A stretch of DNA of 64,000 nt from Shinella yambaruensis (GCF_022899355.1 NZ_JALJCK010000019.1:23538-87537), one strand, 5' to 3'. Numbered from the stretch's first letter, positions 36,107 to 46,307 are shown. The notes: generated by a model not told the origin, from the sequence alone. Numbers and translations are program-made.

Positions 36107-39100
36107 ATGTCGAGCAGCAGCACAGCCCTCTCCTTCGATCCGGCGCTTCTGAGCCGGCTCCTCGGCGTCGAAGCAGGCGCGGCACCGCCACAGCAGCGCA
36201 CGGAGGACATTCAAACGCCCTTCCCGCTGACGGAGATCCAGCGCGGCTACCTGCTCGGCCGCGATTCGTCGCTGCCGCTCGGCGGCGCGGCCTGCCAGTT
36301 CTACTACGAGCTGGATTGCGAGACGCTCGACATCGCGCGCTACCGGGCGGCATGGGGCATCGTGATGGCGCGCCACCCGATGCTGCGCGCCCGCATCCTC
36401 GACGCGACGCGCCAGGAGATCGCCGAAACCATGCCGGAGCTGGAGATCGTCGTGCGCGATCTGAGCGACGACGAGGCGCGGGACGCGACGATCGACGCCA
36501 TTCGCCGGCGCCTCGCGCGCGCCCTTCCGGCGCAGGACCGCTGGCCGATGATCGATGTGGAGCTCAGTCTCCTGCCGGCCGGCCGCGTGCGTGTCCATCT
36601 GCGCTTCGACCTCCTGATTGCCGACCAGCAGAGCATCCTCATCCTTCTCGACGAAGTAGCCCGCTTCTACCGCGATCCGGACCTTCACCTGCCCACGCCC
36701 GACATCACCTTCCGCGACTGCGTGCTCAGCGAGCCGGACGAGGCCGATCTCACCCGCGCCCGCCGCTATTGGCGGGAGCGCGCAGAAAGTCTGCCGGATG
36801 CGCCGGCCCTGCCGGTGATCGCGCCCCCGAACGAGGCCGGCACGCCGGTCTACGACCGCCTCTCGCACACCGTCGACAAAACGCGGTGGGACCGTCTCAA
36901 GGCCACGGCGGCGACGCTCGGCGTCACGCCCTCGACCACGCTGCTCTCGCTGTTCGGCGAAGCGCTCTGCGCCTTCGCGGCCGACCCGCATTTCTGCCTC
37001 AACATGACGCTCTTCAACCGGCCGCCGATCCACCCGGATGTCGATCGCGTGGTCGGCGATTTCACCACCAACATGCTGTTCGAGGCCGATCTCCGGCAGG
37101 CCGAGACCCGACGCGCCCGCTTTACCCGGCTCCAGGCGCTGCTCTGGCGCGACATGGAGCACAGCCTGGTCAGCGGCACGGCCGTCACCCGCGAAATGGC
37201 CGTGGCGCGTGGCCATCTCGACCGCCCCCTGATGCCCGTCGTCTTCACCAGCACGCTGACGCAGAACGACACGCGCCTCTATTCCGACGCCGCCGCCCAG
37301 CCGGGTGAGCCGGTGCTGGCCCTTTCCCAGACGCCGCAGGTCATGCTCGACAACCAGGTGATGGAATGGTCCGGCGCGCTGACGATCAACTGGGACATCG
37401 CCGTCAACGTGCTGGACATCGCCGTCGCCCGACCGCTCTTCGACCGCTTCGTCACTCTCGTCGAAGCCGTCGCCGCCGATCCGGCCATGCTGGAGGAGAC
37501 GGTGGGCGGACGCGCCGACCCGTCCGAAGCGCTGATCGCCCCGGCGATCGTATCGGAAGCCGAGCGGCGCGAACGGCTCGCCGACCTGTGGCTGCGCGCC
37601 CTGCCGGACGCGATGGAGCGACCCGCGATCGCCACGTCGGGCATTGTGCTGACCCATGGGGCGCTCGCCCGGCAGGTGGCGGGAATCGCAAACGCCCTCG
37701 TTGTCGCCGGCGTCCGCCGCGGCGAGACGGTGGCGATCCGCCTCGAAAAATCGCCGGAACAGATCGCCGCCTGCCTCGCCGTCGCGCTCGTCGGCGGCGT
37801 CTATGTGCCGCTGGACACGGCTCAGCCGCTCGCCCGCCAGGCCCGCATCCTCGAAGATCTCACACCGGCCGCCATGCTGGAGCGCGGCGCGACTCCCGAC
37901 GCCCTTGCAACCGGCGCGCCGGCCGCGACGATCGACCTTTCCCGTCTTGGCGAAGGCGACCCCGCGCTGTTGCATCACCTCGCCGGTGCGCAGCCGGATG
38001 ATCCCGCCTACATCATCTATACGTCCGGCTCGACCGGAAACCCCAAGGGCGTGACGGTGACGCATGCGGCGGCCGTGAACACGATCGCGGATGTCAGCCG
38101 GCGCTTCGGCATCGGCGGCGCGGATTGCGTGCTCGGCCTTTCGCAGCTTCACTTCGACCTCTCGGTCTACGACATTTTCGGCGTGCTCGGCGCCGGCGGT
38201 ACGCTCGTCCTGCCCAATCCCGCCGAACAGCAGAACCCCGCCCATTGGCACGCGCTCGCGACCCGCCATGGCGTGACGCTCTGGAACAGCGTTCCCGGGC
38301 TCTTTTCGCTCTATGTCGACTATCACGAGGTCGCAGGCATCGCGCCGCCGCCGGCGCTGAAGACGGTGATGCTGAGCGGCGACTGGATCGGCCTCGACCT
38401 GCCGGGCCGCGCCCGCCGGCTCTGGCCGGAGGCCGCACAATACAGCCTCGGCGGCGCGACGGAGGCGGCGATCTGGTCGATCTTCCATGCCATCGACGAG
38501 GTCGATCCGGCCTGGACGAGCATCCCCTACGGCCGGGCGCTCGGCCGCCAGCAGGTCTTCGTCCTCGACGACGACCTCGCCATCGCGCCGATCGGCCATA
38601 CCGGCGATCTCTACATCGCCGGCGACGGGCTCGCGCTCGGCTATCTCAACGATGCGGAAAAGACGGCCGCGCACTTCTTCCCCCATCCGCGCACGGGCCT
38701 CGCCCTCTACCGGACGGGTGACCTCGGCGCCTATGACCCTGACGGCGCGATCATCTTCCAGGGACGCGCCGACACGCAGGTGAAGATCAACGGTTTTCGC
38801 GTAGAGCCCGGCGAGGTGGCGCGCGCCCTGCAGCGGCATGCGGATGTCGAGGAGGCGCAGGTGCTCGCCGTGGGCGATCCGCGCCGGCCGCGGCTCGTCG
38901 CCTTCTTCCGGCCGGCCCGGGCAGGAGTCGGGGAAGCAGGGCTTGCGGCCCACCTCACCCAGGAATTGCCCGCCTACATGGTTCCCGCCGCGTTCAAGGC
39001 CGTCGATGCCTGGCCGCTTACGCCGAACGGCAAGCTCGATCGCAAGGCGCTCCTCGCCCTCGTGACGCAAGAGCCTGCCGCCACTCCTTCACGGCATCCA

Positions 39101-40132
39101 CCGTCATCGGGCGCGGAGGTCGAGCGGGCGGTGCTGGAGATGGTCGCCGCGATCCTCCAGCGCCCCGACGTCTCGCTCGACGACAATCTGGTCCATCTCG
39201 GGGCCTCGTCGCTCGAACTGATCGCACTCGCCAACCGCATCGAGGCCTTCGCCGGCGCGCGCCCGCCCCTGACGGACCTCGCCCGCGCCGTGCGCCTGCC
39301 GGACCTCGTCGCCCTAGTGCAGGCGCTGGCGCCGCAAGGGGCGGCGCAGCCCGCCGAGCTCGTCGCCGGAGCCGCGGCCTTGCGCGCCCACCTTTCCCGC
39401 AACCCGGTTCTCACCGACCCGGTCGCCCGTCGCCTTTTCAAGAGCCGCCCCCGCCCGGTTGCCGCCGCCGAAGCACCGGTCTTCCTGTCCGGGGCAGCCG
39501 AGCCGCCCGCCGCGGCGGCACGACGCAGCTGGCGCGATTTCATCGACCGTCCGCTGACGACCGACGAGCTTTCCGCCCTGCTCGCCCCGCTTCGCCGCCA
39601 CTACAGGGATGGCGAGGAGCGCCGGCTCTACGCCTCGGCCGGCGGGCTCTATCCCGTCGAAACCTATCTTGCCGTTCCGCCGGGCGGGATCGAGGACCTC
39701 GCGCCGGGCGGCTATCGCTACGACCCGCAGGCGCACGCCCTATCGCCCTGCACGGCGCCGGACGGTTTTACGGACCTCGCGCTGCTCAGCTCCGGAAGCC
39801 GCGAGACGCTGGCCGCAAGCCGCCTCATCCTCTGCTTCGTGCTGTCGCTGGACGCCATCGCGCCGCTCTACGACGCCGCGAGCCTCGGCTTCGGGCTCAT
39901 CGAATGCGGGGCGATGTGCCAGGCGCTCGAACAGCAGGCCGTCGGCCGGCCGTTCGGCCTTTGCCAGATCGGCGACCTGCCGCTCGACGAGATGGGCCGC
40001 CGCTTCGCCCTCTCGCCGGACCATGTCTGCCTGCATGCCATGGCCGCCGGCGCGCTGGAGCCGCAGGCGCGCGAACACTGGCTTTCCGCGACGACCGCCT
40101 ATGTCCAGGACATGACGGAGGGCACGCTATGA
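36107..40132 (+). CDS. NRPS module with oxidase: Cy-A(Cys)-PCP-Ox
   Basis: A 1341-residue protein. Heterocyclisation domain from PFPLTEIQRGYLLGRD (about 38) with D168-x4-D173 intact (FDLLIADQQS); A domain (YTSGSTGNPKG near 640; LTPNGKLDRK near 972) with a cysteine-type pocket about D-L-Y-N-M-S-L-I-W; PCP with Ser1035 in HLGASSL; and a C-terminal SagB/nitroreductase-like FMN oxidase domain (about 1110-1325, with RRSWRDFIDRPLT and YASAGGLYPVETYL). Such oxidases convert a thiazoline to an aromatic thiazole, as in epothilone and bleomycin synthesis. The protein would thus install a thiazole. ATG 36107 follows the PKS stop by 11 bases. The stop overlaps the next NRPS gene, whose docking domain suggests that the chain passes to it. 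Confidence 0.92.
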   Translation: MSSSSTALSFDPALLSRLLGVEAGAAPPQQRTEDIQTPFPLTEIQRGYLLGRDSSLPLGGAACQFYYELDCETLDIARYRAAWGIVMARHPMLRARILDATRQEIAETMPELEIVVRDLSDDEARDATIDAIRRRLARALPAQDRWPMIDVELSLLPAGRVRVHLRFDLLIADQQSILILLDEVARFYRDPDLHLPTPDITFRDCVLSEPDEADLTRARRYWRERAESLPDAPALPVIAPPNEAGTPVYDRLSHTVDKTRWDRLKATAATLGVTPSTTLLSLFGEALCAFAADPHFCLNMTLFNRPPIHPDVDRVVGDFTTNMLFEADLRQAETRRARFTRLQALLWRDMEHSLVSGTAVTREMAVARGHLDRPLMPVVFTSTLTQNDTRLYSDAAAQPGEPVLALSQTPQVMLDNQVMEWSGALTINWDIAVNVLDIAVARPLFDRFVTLVEAVAADPAMLEETVGGRADPSEALIAPAIVSEAERRERLADLWLRALPDAMERPAIATSGIVLTHGALARQVAGIANALVVAGVRRGETVAIRLEKSPEQIAACLAVALVGGVYVPLDTAQPLARQARILEDLTPAAMLERGATPDALATGAPAATIDLSRLGEGDPALLHHLAGAQPDDPAYIIYTSGSTGNPKGVTVTHAAAVNTIADVSRRFGIGGADCVLGLSQLHFDLSVYDIFGVLGAGGTLVLPNPAEQQNPAHWHALATRHGVTLWNSVPGLFSLYVDYHEVAGIAPPPALKTVMLSGDWIGLDLPGRARRLWPEAAQYSLGGATEAAIWSIFHAIDEVDPAWTSIPYGRALGRQQVFVLDDDLAIAPIGHTGDLYIAGDGLALGYLNDAEKTAAHFFPHPRTGLALYRTGDLGAYDPDGAIIFQGRADTQVKINGFRVEPGEVARALQRHADVEEAQVLAVGDPRRPRLVAFFRPARAGVGEAGLAAHLTQELPAYMVPAAFKAVDAWPLTPNGKLDRKALLALVTQEPAATPSRHPPSSGAEVERAVLEMVAAILQRPDVSLDDNLVHLGASSLELIALANRIEAFAGARPPLTDLARAVRLPDLVALVQALAPQGAAQPAELVAGAAALRAHLSRNPVLTDPVARRLFKSRPRPVAAAEAPVFLSGAAEPPAAAARRSWRDFIDRPLTTDELSALLAPLRRHYRDGEERRLYASAGGLYPVETYLAVPPGGIEDLAPGGYRYDPQAHALSPCTAPDGFTDLALLSSGSRETLAASRLILCFVLSLDAIAPLYDAASLGFGLIECGAMCQALEQQAVGRPFGLCQIGDLPLDEMGRRFALSPDHVCLHAMAAGALEPQAREHWLSATTAYVQDMTEGTL

Positions 40133-43100
40133 GCCTCACGCAGCTTCTCGACGAGCTCGAACGCCACCGCATCCACCTCTGGGTCGAGGAGGGCCAGCTG
40201 CGCTTTCGCGCGCCCGCCGGCGCGATGACCGCCACCCTCAAGGCGAAGGTCGCGGAACAGAAGCAGGCGCTGCTCCAGCGGCTGTCGAACGCCGCCGGCG
40301 CAGAGGCCGATCGCTTCGCGCCCTTCCCGCAGACGCCGATCCAGCAGGCCTATCTCGTCGGCCGCACCGGCGCGCTCGACCTCGGCGGCGTCTCCGCCAA
40401 CAGCTATCTCGAATTCGAGCACGACGCCGTCGACTTCAGCCATGCCGACGCCTGCCTCAACGCGGTGATCGCGCGCCATGACATGCTGCGCACCGTGCTC
40501 CTGCCGGACGGCCTGCAAACCGTGCTCGAAAGCGTGCCCGACTACACCGTGCCCGTCACGGACCTGCGCGCCCTGCCGGCGGAGGAGCAGGACCGCCGCC
40601 TTGCCGCGCTGCGCGAGGAGATCGGCGAACGGGTGCGCGATCCCTTCGCCTGGCCGCTCTTCGAGCTGCACTGGGTGCGCATCGACGGCGGCCTGCGGCT
40701 TCTCTCCTGCGTCGATCTCATCGCGCTCGACGCCTGGAGCAGCCAGCTCTTCCACCGGGAATGGTTCGCGCTGATCGACGGCGAGACGCTTGCACCCCCG
40801 CCCGCCATCCGCTTCCGCAACTGCGTGCTCTGCGGCGAGGATGCCGCGCGGAAAGCGGCCTCCCGGGACTATTGGAGCCGCGAACTGGACCTTCTGCCGC
40901 CCGCGCCCTCCCTTCCCGCCAGCCGGTCCGGCGGCCGCCCGGGCCGTTTCCGCCGCCGCGCCGGCCATCTCGACCAGGCCCGCTGGAGCGCCCTGAAGGT
41001 GGCGTGCAAGGGCCTGGGCGTCACGCCCACCGGCCTTCTCGCCACGCTCTTCGCCAATGTGCTCTCCACCTGGAGCCGCAACGAGGACGTGGCCCTCAAC
41101 GTCACGCTGTTCAACCGGCCGCCGATCCATCCGGATATCCGGCATGTGCTCGGCGAGTTCACCAACACGACGCTGCTCGGTTTTGCGGATATGGACGCCT
41201 CCCTCGCCGACCAGGTCCGCGCGACGCAGCAGCGGCTTCTGGAACGGCTGGAGCACAGCGCGGTCTCGGGCGTCGATCTCCTGCGCGACCTCGCCCGGCG
41301 GCGGCAGGATTATTCCGGTTCGCTCATGCCCGTCGTCTTCACCAGCCTTCTGATCGGCGAGGAGACGGACGGCGCGAAGGACGGGCGGTGGCGGCAGGTC
41401 GCCGGCATCAGCCAGACGCCCCAGGTCGCCCTCGACCACCAGCTCTACGAGGAACGCGGCGGCCTCAGCTTCAACTGGGACATCGCCGAAGCCGCCCTCG
41501 ACCTCGACGCGGCCACGGCCGCCTTCGAGCGCTATGTCGAAACCATCGTCGCGCTCGCCGACGATCCGGACCGGTGGAACCGCGCCGTCTCGCGCCGGCT
41601 CCCCGCCGGCCAGGCCGCCACGCGCGCCGCCCTCCATCACCCGCCCGCAATTCCGCTCGATGGCGGCCTCGATATCTCCGCGCCCTTCTGGGAGGGGCTC
41701 GAAACCCATTGGGACCGCGATGCGCTGCTGTGGAGCGGCGGACGCATGACCTACGGCGCGCTCGCCGCCCGGGCGGCGGATCTCGCCCGCCGGCTGCGCG
41801 AAGCCGGCGCCGGGCCGGGCGACCGCGTCGCCGTCCGGTTGCCCAAGGGGCCGCTGCAGGTCGTCGCCGTTCTGGCGATCCATCACGCGGGAGCGGTCTA
41901 CGTGCCGGTCACGCCGGATCTGCCGCCCGCTCGGGCAGAGGCCATGCTGCGGCAGGTCGCGCCCGTCGCCCGGATTCTCGATGCCGACGACGGGGCGGCG
42001 AACACGATCGTCGTCAGCCTCGACGACCCGGTTCCGGAGCTTTCGCCCGCCCGGGCGCCGGAGGGACGGGCAAAGGCCGACAGCAGGCGGGCAGCCTATG
42101 TCATCTTCACCTCCGGCTCGACCGGCGTGCCCAAGGGCGTCACCATGTCCCACGGCGCGGTCGCCAACACGTTGGACGACATGGCGCGCCGCTTCGGCAT
42201 GACCCCGCGGGACCGCGTCTTCGCGCTCTCCTCGCTCAGCTTCGACCTTTCGGTCTACGACATCTTCGCGCCGCTTTCCGCGGGCGCGGCCGTCGTGCTG
42301 CCGGATGCCGGCGCGGAGCGCGACCCGGCGCACTGGAGCGCCATGCTCTCCCAGCATGGTGTCACCATCTGGAATTCCGTGCCGATGCTGCTGGACATGC
42401 TGCTCGTCTGGTCCGCCAGCATGGCGGCCCCCCTGCCATCCTCGCTCCGCCTCGCGCTCGTCAGCGGCGACTGGGTGCCGCTCGATCTGCCCGGCCGGCT
42501 TTCCGCCGCCGCGCCGGAAACGCGGCTGATCGCGCTCGGCGGGGCGACCGAGGCCGCCATCTGGTCGAACTGGCAGGAAGCCGGCACCGTCGCACCGGAG
42601 TGGAAATCGGTGCCCTACGGCCGACCCCTCGCGAACCAGTATTTTCGCGTGCTCGACCGCTACGGCGCCGATCGCCCGGATCGCGTCGCGGGCCAGCTGC
42701 ATATCGGCGGGCATGGCCTCGCCGACGACTATTGGGGCGACGGAGAAAAAACAGCCGCCGCCTTCGTCACCGCCGTCGACACGGGCGAACGCCTTTACCG
42801 AACGGGCGATCTCGGCTGCTTCTGGGAGGATGGAACGCTGGAATTCCTCGGGCGCGAGGACGGCCAGGTCAAGATCGGCGGACATCGCGTCGAACTCGGC
42901 GACGTCACCCACGCGCTCGAAAGCCACCCGGATGTGGCGCGTGCCGTCGCGCTGGTGCAGGAGACCGCCGGCGGCCGGCAGATCGTCGCCCATGTCGCGG
43001 CGCGGGCCGGAAGCGCGCTTGCCGAGGCAGCGCTGCGGGAAAATTGCCGCGCGCTGCTGCCGGCCTACATGGTCCCCGCCCGCTTCGGCGTCCATGCGGC

Positions 43101-43431
43101 CCTGCCGCTCTCGGCCAACGGCAAGATCGACCCGAAGGCGCTGCCCGCCTTCTCCAGCCAGAAGCCGAAAGCCGCCACGGCCGCTACGAGCCCCGTGCGA
43201 AAAATCCTCGAAGCGGTGATCGGCCGCCGGGGGCTTCCCGCCGACGTCAACTTCTTCGAACTCGGGGCCACGTCGATCCGGCTCGTCGAGGCGCATGCGC
43301 GGCTTCGCCGGGAGCTCGGCGTCGACCTGCCGGTGACCGACCTCTTCGTACACACGACGATCGCCGCGCTGGAAGCCCACATGACCACCCTTCCCCCGCT
43401 TTCCGAGAGCGCCGCCACGGAGACCGCCTGA
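40129..43431 (+). CDS. NRPS module: TubC docking-Cy-A(Cys)-PCP
   Basis: A 1100-residue single module. Residues 1-50 (LTQLLDELERHRIHLWVEEG...) are a TubC-type docking domain, as in the 23049-26396 protein. The Cy domain begins near PFPQTPIQQAYLVGRTG (about 64) and keeps its catalytic motif (D196-L-I-A-L-D201). The A domain (FTSGSTGVPKG near 661; Lys near 1000 in NGKIDPK) has the pocket about D-L-Y-N-L-S-L-I-W, which is the standard cysteine code of pyochelin and yersiniabactin synthetases. PCP Ser1049 lies in ELGATSI. It should form a thiazoline. The start overlaps the upstream stop (ATGA), and its own stop overlaps the isochorismate synthase start (TGATG), so translation is coupled along the row. 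Confidence 0.93.
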   Translation: MSLTQLLDELERHRIHLWVEEGQLRFRAPAGAMTATLKAKVAEQKQALLQRLSNAAGAEADRFAPFPQTPIQQAYLVGRTGALDLGGVSANSYLEFEHDAVDFSHADACLNAVIARHDMLRTVLLPDGLQTVLESVPDYTVPVTDLRALPAEEQDRRLAALREEIGERVRDPFAWPLFELHWVRIDGGLRLLSCVDLIALDAWSSQLFHREWFALIDGETLAPPPAIRFRNCVLCGEDAARKAASRDYWSRELDLLPPAPSLPASRSGGRPGRFRRRAGHLDQARWSALKVACKGLGVTPTGLLATLFANVLSTWSRNEDVALNVTLFNRPPIHPDIRHVLGEFTNTTLLGFADMDASLADQVRATQQRLLERLEHSAVSGVDLLRDLARRRQDYSGSLMPVVFTSLLIGEETDGAKDGRWRQVAGISQTPQVALDHQLYEERGGLSFNWDIAEAALDLDAATAAFERYVETIVALADDPDRWNRAVSRRLPAGQAATRAALHHPPAIPLDGGLDISAPFWEGLETHWDRDALLWSGGRMTYGALAARAADLARRLREAGAGPGDRVAVRLPKGPLQVVAVLAIHHAGAVYVPVTPDLPPARAEAMLRQVAPVARILDADDGAANTIVVSLDDPVPELSPARAPEGRAKADSRRAAYVIFTSGSTGVPKGVTMSHGAVANTLDDMARRFGMTPRDRVFALSSLSFDLSVYDIFAPLSAGAAVVLPDAGAERDPAHWSAMLSQHGVTIWNSVPMLLDMLLVWSASMAAPLPSSLRLALVSGDWVPLDLPGRLSAAAPETRLIALGGATEAAIWSNWQEAGTVAPEWKSVPYGRPLANQYFRVLDRYGADRPDRVAGQLHIGGHGLADDYWGDGEKTAAAFVTAVDTGERLYRTGDLGCFWEDGTLEFLGREDGQVKIGGHRVELGDVTHALESHPDVARAVALVQETAGGRQIVAHVAARAGSALAEAALRENCRALLPAYMVPARFGVHAALPLSANGKIDPKALPAFSSQKPKAATAATSPVRKILEAVIGRRGLPADVNFFELGATSIRLVEAHARLRRELGVDLPVTDLFVHTTIAALEAHMTTLPPLSESAATETA

Positions 43432-44648
43432 TGCAACACACACCCGCCGCCCGCATCGCGGCAGACGCCGCCCTCGCCGAAACGCTGCCCGCGGCCGGCC
43501 TTCACGGCCGGACCGTCTACGTTTCGCCGACCACCAGAATGATCGGCCACGGCATCGCGCTCAGCGCGCGGCCCGCCGGCGACGATCTGCGCGAGACGGT
43601 CGCGCGCCTGCTCGCGACCGCCCGGAGCGAAGGTTTTCCGCCGGTCGTCGTCGGCGCGATCCCCTTCGATACGCAATCGCCCGCCAGCCTCTACGTGCCG
43701 GAACGCCTGGAGCGGCCGGGCCGGCCTGTTCCGCTCGCCGCGACGCCGGGCGCGGGCGACGCGCCCGCGATCGTCGACGTCCGCCAGACCCCTTCGCCCT
43801 CCGGCTACCGGGATGCGGTGACCCGCGGCCTTGCCCGCATCCGCCGGACGGACCTGAAGAAGCTGGTGCTCGCCCGCCGTCTCGAACTGGAGCTCGACGC
43901 GGCGCCGGACCTTGCCGGCCTGCTGGCGACGCTGATGCGGCGCCATCCGGCGAGCTTCGTATACGGCGTGCCGCTCGACGCCGGCAACGGCGAGGACGCG
44001 GGCGTGCTGCTGGGCGCCAGTCCCGAGCTGCTGGTGCGCAAGGCCGGCGACCGGGTTTTCGCCAATCCGCTCGCCGGCACGATCGCCGCCGATCCGGACC
44101 GGCTACGCAACGCCCGCAACATCGCCCGCCTGCTCGCCTCCGCGAAGGACCGCCAGGAGCACGCCTATACCAGCCGCGCCGTCGGCGACACGCTCCGCCC
44201 CTTCTGCAGGAGCCTCGACGTTCCCGAAACCCCGAGCGTGCTCGCCGCCGGTCCCGTCAATCACCTCTCCACCGTCATCACCGGCGAACTCGCCTCGCCC
44301 GGCGTGACCGCGCTCGACCTCGCCCTTGCGCTCCATCCGACGCCGGCCGTGGGCGGCGCGCCGACGGCCGACGCGCTGGCGGCCATCGCGGATATCGAGG
44401 GGTTCGATCGCGGCCTCTATGCCGGCATGGTCGGCTGGTGCGACGAGAACGGCGACGGCGAATGGGCCGTGACGCTCCGCTGCGCGGAAATCCGCGGCCG
44501 CCGCGTCCGCCTCTTCGCCGGCGCCGGCATCGTCGAGGGCTCGGACCCGGAGGCGGAATACCGGGAAACCGAAACCAAGTTGAAAACCATGCTCCAGGCC
44601 CTCGGCCTGGAACCGTCCGCCGCCGGAAAGGCGCGGGCAGAAAGGTAG
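43431..44648 (+). CDS. pchA: Isochorismate synthase (PchA/DhbC/EntC family)
   Basis: A 405-residue chorismate-binding enzyme that isomerises chorismate to isochorismate. Family motifs are in order: LKKLVLARRLEL, LLGASPELLVR, NPLAGTIAADP, AYTSRAVGDTL, VNHLSTVITGEL, LHPTPAVGGAP and FAGAGIVEGSDPEAEY, the last providing Mg-binding acidic residues. Followed by a PchB-type lyase, it is the first step of a two-enzyme salicylate route like that of pyochelin; yersiniabactin uses one bifunctional enzyme (YbtS) instead. Its length is nearer to DhbC/EntC (about 395) than to PchA (476), so the symbol is given for function in this context rather than closest sequence relation. It overlaps the upstream NRPS gene by one base. 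Confidence 0.92.
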   Translation: MQHTPAARIAADAALAETLPAAGLHGRTVYVSPTTRMIGHGIALSARPAGDDLRETVARLLATARSEGFPPVVVGAIPFDTQSPASLYVPERLERPGRPVPLAATPGAGDAPAIVDVRQTPSPSGYRDAVTRGLARIRRTDLKKLVLARRLELELDAAPDLAGLLATLMRRHPASFVYGVPLDAGNGEDAGVLLGASPELLVRKAGDRVFANPLAGTIAADPDRLRNARNIARLLASAKDRQEHAYTSRAVGDTLRPFCRSLDVPETPSVLAAGPVNHLSTVITGELASPGVTALDLALALHPTPAVGGAPTADALAAIADIEGFDRGLYAGMVGWCDENGDGEWAVTLRCAEIRGRRVRLFAGAGIVEGSDPEAEYRETETKLKTMLQALGLEPSAAGKARAER

Positions 44649-44651
44649 ACC

Positions 44652-46304
44652 ATGCTCCAGGAAACGGCCCAGGATCTTTCGGTGGACGCGCCGACCTGGC
44701 CGGAAACGTTTCGCGCACGCTATGTTCGCGAGGGTTTCTGGCAGGCGGAAACCTTTTCCGGCATGCTCGACCGCATCGCCGACCGCCATGCCGGCAAGAC
44801 CGCCCTGATCGAGAGCGGCCGGCATGTCACCTACGAAGACCTTCGACGCCGCGCGGGCGCGCTTGCGGCCGGCCTTCGCCGCCTCGGCCTTCAAAAAGGT
44901 GACCGCGCCGTCGTGCAGATGCCGAACGGCGTCGCCTTCGTCGAAGTCGTCTTCGCGCTCCTGCGCCTCGGCGTCGTTCCGGTTCTGGCGCTGCCCTCTC
45001 ACCGCCATATCGAGATCGGCCGCTTCCTCGACTTCACCGAGGCCCGCGCCTACTTCATCGCCGACCGCGCCGGCGGCTTCGACTACCGGGCGCTCGCCCG
45101 CGAGCTGCTGCCGGGCCTGCCGGCGCTCCGCCATGTGATCGTCGACGGCGAGGCCGAAGCCTTCACCGCGCTTTCCGGGCTCGTCGAGGACGCCGGTATC
45201 GATGACGCCGCCCAGCCCGAGGATGTCGCGGTCTTCCAGATTTCCGGCGGCACGACCGGCGTGCCGAAGCTCATCCCGCGCCGGCACAACGAATATCTCT
45301 ACAACATCCGCACCGCCGCCGCCGCAAGCGGCATGGCGGAGGACACCGTCTATCTCTGCGCGTTGCCCGTCGCCCACAATTTCCCCTTCGCCTGCCCCGG
45401 CATCATGGGAACCTTCGTCAGCGGCGGAACCGTCGTCATCGCCCCCGATCCCGACCCGAGGACGGCCTTTGCCCTCATCGAGGCGCATGGCGTGACGATC
45501 ACTTCGCTCGTGCCGCCCCTCGCCCTGCTCTGGATGGAGGCTGCCGGTGCGCCTGACGCCGACATATCGAGCCTCAGAACCCTGCAGGTGGGCGGCGCGA
45601 AACTCAGCGAGGAAGCCGCGCGGCGCGTGCGCCCGCGCCTCGGCTGCGGCCTTCAGCAGGTCTTCGGCATGGCGGAGGGCCTGATCTGCTATACCGGCCT
45701 TGACGACGACGAGGAGACGATCGTCACCACCCAGGGCAGGCCCATGTCGCCGGCGGATGAAATCCGCGTGGTCGATGCCGAGGGCCGGGACGTCGCGCCC
45801 GGCGAGCCGGGCGAGCTCCTGACGCGCGGGCCCTACACGATCCGCGGCTACTACAAGATCCCCGAGCACAATGAGAAAGCCTTCACGCCGGATGGTTTCT
45901 ACCGCACCGGCGACATCGTGCGCCTGACGCCCGCCGGCTATCTCGTGCTCTCCGGCCGCGAGAAGGACCAGATCAACCGGGGTGGCGAGAAACTCTCGCC
46001 CGAGGAAGTGGAGAACCTGCTGCTCGCCCATGGGGACGTGCACGACGCGGCCGTCGTCGGCCTGCCGGACGAAACGCTCGGCGAACGCATCTGCGCCTTC
46101 GTGATCCCCCGGACCGGCGGGCTGAAACCGCTCGCCCTCATCCGGCATCTGAAGGCGCGCGGCCTCGCCGCGTTCAAGATGCCCGACCAGTTCGTCTTCA
46201 TCGAGCGCTTCCCTGAGACCGGGGTCGGCAAGGTGAGCAAGAAGGACCTGCGCGAACGGTTGAAGCAGCTTCACCTTTCCGCCGGCCTCGACAACGGAGA
46301 TTGA
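44652..46304 (+). CDS. pchD: Salicyl-AMP ligase (PchD/YbtE/DhbE family)
   Basis: A 550-residue stand-alone adenylation enzyme. The typical motif of aryl-acid ligases, SGGTTGVPKLIPRRHNEY (near residue 200), is present, followed by GGAKLSEEAARRVRP, VFGMAEGLICYT, TGDIVRLTPAGY and GREKDQINRGGEK. It activates salicylate (or 2,3-dihydroxybenzoate) as the acyl-AMP and loads it on the aryl carrier domain at the N terminus of the 46659-50204 protein. Salicylate is preferred over dihydroxybenzoate because a PchB-type lyase follows and no EntA/EntB-type enzymes are present. It starts three bases after the isochorismate synthase stop. Confidence 0.92.
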   Translation: MLQETAQDLSVDAPTWPETFRARYVREGFWQAETFSGMLDRIADRHAGKTALIESGRHVTYEDLRRRAGALAAGLRRLGLQKGDRAVVQMPNGVAFVEVVFALLRLGVVPVLALPSHRHIEIGRFLDFTEARAYFIADRAGGFDYRALARELLPGLPALRHVIVDGEAEAFTALSGLVEDAGIDDAAQPEDVAVFQISGGTTGVPKLIPRRHNEYLYNIRTAAAASGMAEDTVYLCALPVAHNFPFACPGIMGTFVSGGTVVIAPDPDPRTAFALIEAHGVTITSLVPPLALLWMEAAGAPDADISSLRTLQVGGAKLSEEAARRVRPRLGCGLQQVFGMAEGLICYTGLDDDEETIVTTQGRPMSPADEIRVVDAEGRDVAPGEPGELLTRGPYTIRGYYKIPEHNEKAFTPDGFYRTGDIVRLTPAGYLVLSGREKDQINRGGEKLSPEEVENLLLAHGDVHDAAVVGLPDETLGERICAFVIPRTGGLKPLALIRHLKARGLAAFKMPDQFVFIERFPETGVGKVSKKDLRERLKQLHLSAGLDNGD

Positions 46305-46307
46305 CGC

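Noticed and set aside
36038..43443. Long minus-strand frames opposite the NRPS genes at 36107 and 40129
   Set aside because: Same reason: antisense of GC-rich coding sequence, without recognisable protein families.
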